Shown: positions 55,775 through 64,000 of the stretch, in pieces | Layout of the letters: each line of letters begins with the position of its first letter | Position numbering within the stretch: position 1 is the stretch's first letter | From: Ottelia alismoides | Lineage: Eukaryota; Streptophyta; Magnoliopsida; Alismatales; Hydrocharitaceae | Direction of reading: 5' to 3' | Assembly: GCA_037367405.1 (NCBI GenBank) | Contig: JAZKJV010010619.1 | Location: forward strand, 248,001 to 312,000 | DNA length: 64,000 nt | Notes under the pieces: model-generated | Databases searched by the model: none | Told to the model about the DNA's origin: nothing | What the model saw: only the letters and a program-made list of their open reading frames with translations | Position numbers and translations under genes: made by a program

Positions 55775-58745
55775 TGATGAACCTCAGTTTCATCATCTTT
55801 ATTTCCCATAATTAACCCCCTTGCTTAAAAGTTTGTCAATAAAACCCTGTTAATGTCCTATAATTAACAGAGTCCTAAATAAATTAAAAACCACAAAAAA
55901 ATGACAAAACAAAAATCTGTGGTATTTTTAACCTTAAAAATACCCTCCAAAATATTTCGGGCCCTTGTTTGATCTCTTTTCGAGTTTTGGTCAACATGAA
56001 ACTTGTAGATCTCATCAAGATCTACAACTTTCATGTTGAGTTTTCTCAAAATCGGCCAATAGGGCCCTCAAAAATAAGAAAAACCCTCCTAATAATCTGA
56101 TTGGGCCACGTGGCCCAATCTGGGGGCGCCACGTGGCCCGGTCCCTTTGTATCATCCGCCACTACTCCTGGCCGTTAGATCTCCCCCTGAGATCCAACGG
56201 CCCCCATCCCTCCACGCCAGCCGATAGCCTTCAACCCTTAGATCTTCCCCTGCGCTTCATCCTCACCACCCATTAGCGCCGCGCCCACAGCTTGACACGT
56301 GGCGCGCTGTGGGTCCTTCGATCGCGCCCTGGATCTCGCATCTTAGCCGCTCAACCCACTCGTTATCCTCAGCCGTTCGATCACCTCCCACTCTCCATCT
56401 TTACCCTCCGTTAGCGCCGCGACCACATGACGCCATGTGGCGCATCCATCCGCCACTGATCACTCCGCCCCCGATCTAATCGGGTCCGTCACTTAGCGCC
56501 TCTTTGTCAGCCGTTGGATCTCAAGATCCAACGGCCGACAGTCATCGTCAACCTCCGATTCTCGTCCTCTCTCCCACGATCCAGCACTTGCACACCTCGC
56601 CCCCTTCCCATTTTCTCCACCACCTCCGACTACCTCACCCTTCGCCAACCGTCCCATGGTCCTCCCCAGTCATCCACGACCCTCGCGCACTCCTCCACTA
56701 CCACTGAATCGCTTCCAGTCAACCCATAACTGCTTCAAAACCCACGTCTTCCATCATCAGCTCCGCCACCTTCCCCTTCAAATATCGCGCTTCCTCCGTC
56801 GGTCCAACCCGTCCACCTTTACGAGGGAGGGGGCCCAGCCCTCCTCCGCCTCCCTGTGACAGAGGGAGGCGGCGCGATTGAGCGATGACGACCCAGCCTC
56901 CCCAGTGTCGACCCTTCGCCAAACACGGCGTCGTCGCGGCGCTCCGAGCCCGCCAAGCTGCTCCCAACGGCTGGGGGAGTTCAGCGATGACCCCGAGCTC
57001 CTCCTCGGAGCTCGAGCCCAAGCCACTCACGCCGCCATCGCTCAGGTAAGTTTCCTTCCTCTGTTTTGTATTTTTCTTGAATTTTGTTGAATTAATCAGG
57101 CCTCTCCGGCCACCCCCTCGCTCCGATGACCCCTTCAACAGCTCCGCTATACCTCCCCCTTCAACGCGACACCCTTTGCTCACCTTCTCCCTCCGCCATC
57201 CCTCAGACCACTGTCAACCACCTCCTCCGCCACCCACGGCGGAGGAGCTCAGAGCTCTCACGTTCTCCGCTCGCATGAGCTCCCACTACGCTCACGCACG
57301 CACTTCTTTCGCTTCGGCTATGCGATCTAACCCTGCAGGTGTCCTAACTACTCAATGATCGGAGCGTCGCCGGAGGGCACTTCGTCTCAGCCGCCTGCAA
57401 CCTTCGAGCCTCGACGATCGACGCCAGAGCCTCCTGGACCTTCCCCGAGTTCCTCGCTTCATCGACGACCATTAATTGGGCTCGGGGGAGGTCTACCGTG
57501 GCCAAGAGAGAGCGGCGGAGTCGGGGTGCCCTCGCCGGAGCTCGATTCGCGCCGCCAGCTGCGGAGGATGACGAAGGAGCAGAGGCCGTAGGATTATCTT
57601 CATCTGACGGCGCCGATTCGACCACGCATGTCTTCTCCAGCATCCGTTGGATCGTCTCGATCCAACGGCTACAGTTCAGCCACGTCGTCCACAAGAGCCA
57701 CGTTCAGATGCCGTCGGATCTCGGAAGATCGGATGGTGCACTCTCCGCCACGTGTCCTCCCCAGAGCTTCACCGAGCCTAAACCCCGAGCCTCCAGGCTT
57801 GGGACGTCCGAGCCTTCCCCGAGCCTGCAGCGGATCCAACCCTCAGCCGAGCCTACGCCGAAGCATCTTCCGAACCTCTGCTGATCCCGAGCCTTCATCC
57901 GGGCCTGGAGAGCACGTGCGTTGCACGTGTGTATCTGGGCAATTTGCAGAGACGCCCTCTGACTTCTCCAGATTTGCAGAATGGTCCCCGCGCGTATGGA
58001 ATCTTTACAGGGAAGGCCTCAGATCTTATTTTATTTACTTTTTAGTCCTTCCCAGGGACCTTTCCGTAGTTATCATTTCATGTTTTCTTTCAGTTATGCC
58101 CTTGTCTTTCTTTATGCATATCTTGAGCATCATGTTTCCGTTTTAGTTGATTTCAGTCTCATTTGAAAGCTTGTTTGATGTACTTCTTGATGGCATATTA
58201 AGTTTCGTATTTTGGACACTTGAATTTTTATGTATCATTTTATTTGCTATGTGTCCCTTAGTAGTAACTTATGCCTTGTTAACATTATCGATCGAGCTTG
58301 AAATTTTAAAACAAATCTGAAATTGACTCATATTTAATTTTGCTCATCATTATTAACCTAGGGCATATTTCCACTTCATTTTCATTGCATTTCATGTCAT
58401 TTATTTGCATGATAAAAAAATTGATAAAAAAAGTGCATGTTTATTTTAATGCATTGTCTTGTTATGTCATGTCTTGTAGTGTCTACATGCATAGTTTGAC
58501 CTATATACTTTTAACTCATCACTTGATTAAACAAACTTAAATCCGAATAATACGAGAGAGGCTCGTGTCCCTGAGTTCGACCTTGGTATCTTGCCAAGTA
58601 AAAATAAATAACGATCACCTCATTTCGATTCATTATGGCATATTTAAATGAGGTGATCTCTTTGACGACCGAAACCGGCCCGACTACGATGACGATTCCA
58701 TGTGCTAAAAACACTCTTTTAAAGGGCCGATTTTGCGACTCGTCA
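55775..58745 (+). repeat. 3' LTR of element C
   Basis: A 2,971-bp copy of 49833-52806. It differs by a 2-bp deletion near 56035, one A lost near 58430, and about 15 substitutions seen by eye. Confidence 0.95.
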
Positions 58746-60156
58746 TGGCCTCATTCAATCGCCTGTAGTCCACACAGACCCTCCAAGAAGTGGGCACTCT
58801 GGTAGTGATCTCCTCTCCAGACTCATTGACAACTGCAGTGATACCCGTCTTCTTGGGTACCACATGTAGCAGACTGACCCATTTAGAGTCGGAGATGGGG
58901 TAGATAAAATCGGCGCTCCACCACTTCGAAATTTCTTTCATGACTACATCTCGAAGATTCGGGTTCAGCCGTCGCTGGAACTCACGCGATGGCCTAGCGT
59001 CATCTTCAAGATAGATGTGGTGAGAGCACAGAGCCGGACTTATCCCCTGGAGATCAGCTATACTCCAACCTATCGCCTTGCGGTTTCTTTCAAGAACCTC
59101 CATCAGACGAGATTCTTGCTCTCCAGTCAAACCTGCTGAGATAATGACTGGGTGCATGTCTGGCTCACCCGCAAGGAATCTATACTTCAACGACTATGGC
59201 ATGGGTTTCAGTTCTGGACAACTGGGAGGCGGCAGATCTGGCTTCTGATATGTCTGTGTGAAGGTGACCAGGTCTGCATGGGAGAACTCTCGCTCTGCAT
59301 GAATATCTGACGGAAGGCGGCCTGCTGAATCATCAATGAACTGCACTGGCTTGCACTCTATCATGGTTGTTGGCTCAGAAGGAATCAGACTAGGCAAATA
59401 GTCATCAAAATCATCCCAGTCAATGTCTGAATCCGAGGGATCAGAAGAAGATGAACACGATTGAAAATCATTGGCACCACTCGTCCCGACACTGTCAGCC
59501 TCAGGTGTATCCTCATCCAGGGGTGTGCTCTCACGGCTCTCGACTGCCATGAGCTTGAGATAGTGAATCTGTAGGCAAGGCGAGGGTCGGTGCTACAGGA
59601 TCTATCCAGTTGGATTCATCATCAGTCATCACAAAATCACACGCTTGGTGGATGTCTAGCTCTTCCTCTGTCATCTGCGCGGCTTCGCTTGACTGCTCCG
59701 AGCATTCTAACTCTCTGGCTTTGGTTTCTTCATCGTCTCTATTTGTATGGTTTCGTCCTCTACGCGAAAGCGTACCTTCCCGCTATCATGATCGGTCACC
59801 GCCTTGGCTGTGGCCAAGAATGGACGTCCGAGAATGATGGGGGCATCGGTTAACGCCTCAGGGATCTCCATGTCCAACATAACGAAGTCCACGGGGAATT
59901 CCAGGCCCTGAATGGTAACGACCACGTCTTTCAATAACCCCTTCGGCCTCTTAGTCGACCTGTCAGCAAACTGAAGGACTGTCATGCTCCTAAGAAGAGG
60001 ACCAAACTCAAATCGGTCGAGTAAGGCTGCCGGAAGAAGGTTGATTGAAGAGCTGCTGTCTAATAGAGTACGATCAAACTGCTGCTCCTGAATCTTGCAT
60101 CTGACATAGGAAGCTCCTGCATCTGGTCGCTTGGCTGGCAGCTTGTTCTGAATGGT
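58746..60156 (-). pseudogene. pol: Element B protease and RT (5' part), broken
   Basis: After a TGA near 60155 the frame reads the protease, but the active site is DSSSS, with Ser (60052-60054) where retropepsins need Gly in D-S/T-G. A TAG at 59707-59709 and further breaks follow in the acidic linker (59194-59700). From 59190 the RT N-terminus reads LKYRFLAGEPDMHPVIIS, WWSADFIYPISDSKW, HVVPKKTGIT and VCVDYRRLNEA up to the TGGCC at the LTR of element C. Confidence 0.85.
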
Positions 60157-63092
60157 TCAGCAAGCGGAATGAGTGAGCACATGGATCTGATCTCTGTGGT
60201 TCCTCCTCTTCCTGCGGATGGTAGTCTTCTCCTTCAAGTTCTTTTTGAAGAGGGGGATGTGCTCAAGTGCCTCCTGTAGAGTCAGCTGAATATGGAATCT
60301 GTCTATCATATGGTTGTTGAACTCTACCTGCTGATATTTTTTAGGATTTTCTCTTTTATTCCCCTTCGCTCGGCGGAGTGCCTCAGGGAAAGGGATGGTA
60401 GGGGCCTCCTCAGATGGAGGACTAGGAATAGGTCCCTGTGCTTGTGAAGGAGGAGAATCCATACAATCATCATCATGCAACACATATGGATCCGCAATAT
60501 GAACAGAAACCTTTCCTTTATTCATATTTTTGTCTTTCTTTTTGTTACCACAGTCCATAGATACAAAAGGTGGTAACATCACAGAGGGAGGCTCAACAAA
60601 AGTAGATGTGGTGGCCTCAGTACCACCACTAGCACCTGTGTTCGCGGCGTCAGCACCGCGCTCTGGTTCAGCATCCAAAATGGTGGCATCAGCACCACCG
60701 TCTGCATCTGGTATTACGACGGCCTCAGTACCGTCGTATTGGACTCCATCATGGGTGGTATCAGCACCACCGTCTTCAACATCATCATTAGCGGCATCAG
60801 CACCGCAACTCTGCTCCTCTGGCGCTTCTGGTTCAGCGTGTGATTGTCGCTCAGAAGAGGCACCGCCTGCGGGCATCCTACCGCTCCTAGTAGTCACAAA
60901 ATCAGCATCATAGACAGAATAAGACATATCACTCAAATAGTCACTAGGAGAGGTGTCCTCTGTAAACTCTACCTGCTCAGACTTCCTTTTCAGATTGTTT
61001 GGATTAGGTTCAATCTGAGCGGGTATGGCGGCCTTCCCTTTGATAATCTCCCTCATCTCCTGCTGGAATTCATCCATTTCTTGCCTGAAGGATGCTCGCT
61101 GTTCGGAGAGCAAGCGGGCAAGATCGTCGAGAGCTGGGTTCTCAAAAGCGGGACCCTGAGAACCGAATGGTTGTCCCTGCTGGAAATGGGGTTGCTGCTG
61201 CTGCTGTGGTTGATACTGGGGGTGATGGGGGTAAGACTGATGAGGCTGCTGACACTGCCTCCACTGCTGTCCCTGATAGGCGGGACGAGGACCACTCTGA
61301 TACTGTTGTGGCTGGGCATACTGGGGTTGCTGGTGTTGCTGTTGCTGCTGGCTGCTCTACTGTCCTTGAGCGGGATTCTGCTGCTGAGATGAGGAGCCAC
61401 CATTGCTCCAGCGGAATCTGGGGTGATCACGACGGATCCCGGGCTGAGGGTACCGGTCGTACATAATCCCATTGACTTCCATCAATGGTTCCTGCTTAAA
61501 GGAGGATGGAGGAAGAACTGCCAATGGCTGCTCCGGCTGATAGACCACCATCTGCGTGTCCGAAGATGGCGGCTGTGTTGGGTTGTACTGTAGCAGTGGA
61601 ACCGGCTCTGCCTGGATATGATTCACCTGGAGGTATGAGGTAGAGGGTTGGTTGGCATTGCTACTGCTCGGATCAACACGTGATCTGGGAGGCTGCTGGG
61701 AATGAGTTTGTGCCTCCTGGACGCATAAGAGCTGCGTCTTCAAATCACTCATGGTTTTGGCGATCTGGTCCATCTGGGCCATGCCTTGCATTTGTTTCTT
61801 CTCGAGGATCTCGAGACGGTCCAGCTTCTCACTGATTATGCCCATGTCGGTTGCGCCTGATTCAGCTTGGGCTGCAGCTACCGACGATGTGTTAGGACCG
61901 GCATCGATGCGGGCGATCCTCTGGAATGATCCCGCTCCTTGCGGGGGCTTCTGCTGTGTGTAGACACGGGCTTGGGCCATCACTGTTGAATTTTCTGCCA
62001 TGCCCTCGTAGATGGCCCAAACGTCGTCTTCACCCTTGGAAAAGTACGATCCTTCGCAAGAGGCGTTGACTAGCCCCTGCAGCTCCGGTGTCATCCCACA
62101 GAAGAAACTCTGAACCAAATTGGGCTTGGAGATATCGTGATGTGGACACCGGTCAGTGAGCTCTCGGAATCGATCCCAAGCTTCATGAAACTGTTCACTA
62201 GGGATTATGACGAAATTGCTGATCATAGCTCTAGCTGCATTGGTCCGACCGAGAGGGTAGTACTTCTCCAGATATGCGGTCCAGAGATCTGCCCATGTAT
62301 CAATGAATCGCCCCAGGCGTTTGAGCCAATACGCGGCTCTGTCAACCAAAGAGAATGGAAAGGCGATCATCTTGATCGTGTCCTCAGTCATCAACCGATC
62401 ATGGATCGTGCTACAAATCATTTTGAACTCTTGGAGGTGGAGGTGCGGCTCTTCGGTCGGCAACCCATGGAATTTGGGTAGAAGCTGAATGGTGTGGGGC
62501 CGAAGCTTGAAATCTCCATGGATAAGCGGGAGTCTGATCCACCGATGTGTAAGGGACGCTGCTGGATTATGCAATTCTCGCATGATGGTCTGCGGCGGTC
62601 TCTCAGCGTCGGGATCACCTCCTCCTGCATCAGGTCCTCCTCCTCCTCCACCGCCACCGCCCCCGGGTCGGTTTTCTCTCATCTGTGCAATCTCTCTCAC
62701 TAAATCACCCATGAAGGTTCCCTGATCACGGATCTGTCTCTGCATGGTCTCCAGGGAAGCTAGCAAGGAATTGTTGATGGCCGCTTGATCAAATAAGAAC
62801 GGAGGGTGATCATGGTCATCTGGGTGCTCGCCTCTGTCTGCCATACTGGATTCTCTGAAAAAGCAAAAGAGGCCATCTCAGGTGCTGTCAAATGATCTGA
62901 ACTCTGTGATGCACTGAATTCTGAAACTATTGGACTGAGAGAAGGAGAATGGGAAGGGTGGTCGAGGGGGAACAGAGTGGATGTAAACTCAGGCTCGGAG
63001 AGTGGACTCTCCGAGGTAGTCCTAGATGAATAAGGAGGAGTGCTGGATAGCAGTGCCGACAAGGTCCGCCTAAGAGATCTCTATCCCATCAT
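60157..63092 (-). pseudogene. gag: Element B Gag and linker, broken
   Basis: The start context ATGATGGG is at 63092-63085, but codon 4 is TAG (63081-63083). An N-terminal frame at 62760-63062 shifts near 62850 to the main Gag frame (62844-61357): QAAINNSLLASLETMQRQ, a poly-glycine run where element A has poly-alanine, GLPTEEPHLHLQEF, and HEAWDRFREL with the tryptophan codon that is TAG in A. A TAG at 61354-61356 interrupts the Gln-rich region. The same frame continues from 61113 to a TGA at 60157-60159 after HVLTHSAC. Confidence 0.9.
60608..60806 (-). repeat. Six covarying CUGA-loop hairpins in the element B linker
   Basis: Copies at 60608-60629 (7-bp stem GTGGTGG/CCACCAC), 60643-60660 (CGCGG/CCGCG), 60682-60699 (GGTGG/CCACC), 60715-60738 (8-bp stem TACGACGG/CCGTCGTA), 60754-60771 (GGTGG/CCACC plus one pair) and 60791-60806 (GCGG/CCGC). 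On the sense (minus) strand the loops are T(A/G)CTGANG or TGCTGATA, with CTGA invariant. They occupy the same linker position as in element A. Confidence 0.75.
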
Positions 63093-64000
63093 CTTGATTA
63101 TTGGGAAGAGCAGAGGGAATGCAGAAGAAGAAGGAAGAAATGAAATGCAAAACTGTGCACAATTGTGCTGTATTTTTGATCTTGACCTAAATAGAACTAG
63201 CAATCAAACACAAAACAGGGGTGAATTCACCAACTCAACACATGAAGCCGTGAAGGTTCGGCTTTTATCTTGTCGGTTTTAGCTTGAATTCAGGGATTAA
63301 TCTTTTCACGAGTCCTTAGAGCGCTACGCCTAAAGGAGAGAGAGTACTGCCGGAAGAGTATCCCGTACTTGTCCTCCTCCTGTGTAACCTGTAGCTTGCG
63401 CTTTTTGAGGTCCTTGTAACCCTTCCTGGATCCCTACTCAGCCAAAGAATAAGAGAGTAAGCCAATAGGAGAAACCGATACTTCGGAACTCGCTCGCAAC
63501 GGAATCACCCGTGAGCGAGCAAGAACCTACTCAGACGCGAGACGATGAGACAGACACCCCCGTGAAGGCGTGGCCTAGGCTCGATACTTCGGACAAGGTC
63601 GATGCTCTACACAATAGAGAGTCACCAATGTTGACCAAGCCCTACTCGTCCACGTACGATAGAAGCGCCAATACTTCGGAAATCCAGGCGATACACAAGG
63701 CAGCCACAAGCTGGGATTTTGGCTCTAATCCTTACGAAGCACTCAACTCACTTGGAAGGAGACCTTCCCATGCAACCTGAAAACAAGTGAGGGTGTGACT
63801 CTCCCCAATCAATGAATCCAATTACCAATTTTATTTTTGGTCAAGGTTTTCTTAGCAGTCCCTTTTTTAATTTTTTTTGGTGTTATCGCTTCTTTTGAGT
63901 AGATTCAAACAAGCGCCTAACGGTTTTTGTATTTTCTTGATCCTACTTTGTCCAAAAACAGAGGGAGAATAGAGTCGGAAAAGCCGTGCAAGTCGACACA
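63093..64000 (-). other. Untranslated leader of element B, incomplete
   Basis: Corresponds to element A's leader; a 'ttatcttgtcggtttta' block near 63268 matches the reverse of 13530-13545, and 'tgactctccccaa' near 63796 matches the 'ttggggagagcaa' block. No reading frame is supported; an 89-codon plus-strand frame at 63511-63780 is antisense and has no motif. The primer site lies beyond the window. Confidence 0.65.

Larger units (their letters stand above)
49833..58745. mobile_element. Non-coding LTR retrotransposon (LARD, element C) nested in element B
   Basis: The 8,913-bp element has LTRs 49833-52806 (2,974 bp) and 55775-58745 (2,971 bp) starting TGATGAACCTCAG and ending CTCGTCA. It sits between TGGCC duplications. 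The 2.97-kb interior has a tRNA-Asp primer site and polypurine tract but no gag or pol. By eye the LTRs differ by about 15 substitutions and two short indels, so it is young though older than element A. Leader and 3'-region features match the Athila elements, so it is likely a deletion derivative mobilised in trans. Judged by the primer site and polypurine tract it is plus-oriented. Confidence 0.95.
41150..64000 (-). mobile_element. Decayed Athila-type retrotransposon (element B), minus strand, 5' end outside window
   Basis: Read on the minus strand: leader (from beyond 64000), gag-pol pseudogene (63092 to 47416, interrupted by element C), a non-coding region with hairpins, polypurine tract (near 44927), and 3' LTR (44926 down to 41150). 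Proteins align end to end with element A, including FMDDFSVYG, and share the same 3'-region blocks. It has many stops and frameshifts. By comparison with element A's leader, the 5' LTR should begin about 200-400 bp past the window end. Confidence 0.9.

Overview
The window is nuclear DNA from a flowering plant, most likely a monocot. This rests on a GC-rich extensin-like gene, Tourist-like MITEs that begin GGGCCCGTTCGG, and layers of Athila-type Ty3/gypsy, Copia and Mutator-like elements. I cannot name the species. There is one convincing host gene, a secreted proline-rich cell-wall protein at 1823-2626. Nearly everything else is transposable-element sequence. I saw no bacterial genes, rRNA, tRNA or CRISPR array.

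Layout from left to right. 1-4650 holds the host gene and three Tourist-like MITEs (849-1096, 1100-1364, 3706-3944). About 4650-8190 looks like a decayed, minus-oriented Athila-type LTR. 8745-26184 is a very young, complete Athila-type element, here called element A: two 3,635-bp LTRs, a CCCAA target duplication, a tRNA-Asp primer site and gag-pol in one frame broken by a single amber codon. 27023-32311 is an older Copia element with 230-bp LTRs, an AAGAG duplication and many coding breaks. 32862-40366 is a Mutator-like element (MULE) with long terminal inverted repeats and a 9-bp duplication. It carries a Ulp1-type protease gene and a convergent, broken FAR1-type transposase gene, with a 137-bp minisatellite between them. 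41150 to beyond 64000 is a decayed minus-strand Athila-type element, element B. Its reverse transcriptase is split by element C (49833-58745), a non-coding LTR element (LARD) with 2.97-kb LTRs and a TGGCC duplication.

Element C has no gag-pol but keeps the same tRNA-Asp primer site, leader features, post-pol hairpins and polypurine tract as A and B. It is therefore probably a non-autonomous relative mobilised by proteins from A-like elements. LTR divergence judged by eye puts A as youngest (about 11 substitutions per 3.6 kb), then C (about 15 per 2.97 kb), with the Copia element much older (about 7%).

The most interesting signal is an array of short hairpins inside the gag-pol linker of A (eight copies) and B (six copies). 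Each has an N-CUGA-N loop. The stem bases change together on both sides, so the first and last codons of each unit are usually reverse complements even when the amino acids differ. A second signal is a repeated cassette downstream of pol in A, B and C: a 11-15 bp hairpin (CTATACTTAGG...CCTAAGTATAG) next to a run of six G, resembling the true polypurine tract. Both look like RNA- or replication-level elements and neither matches anything I can name.
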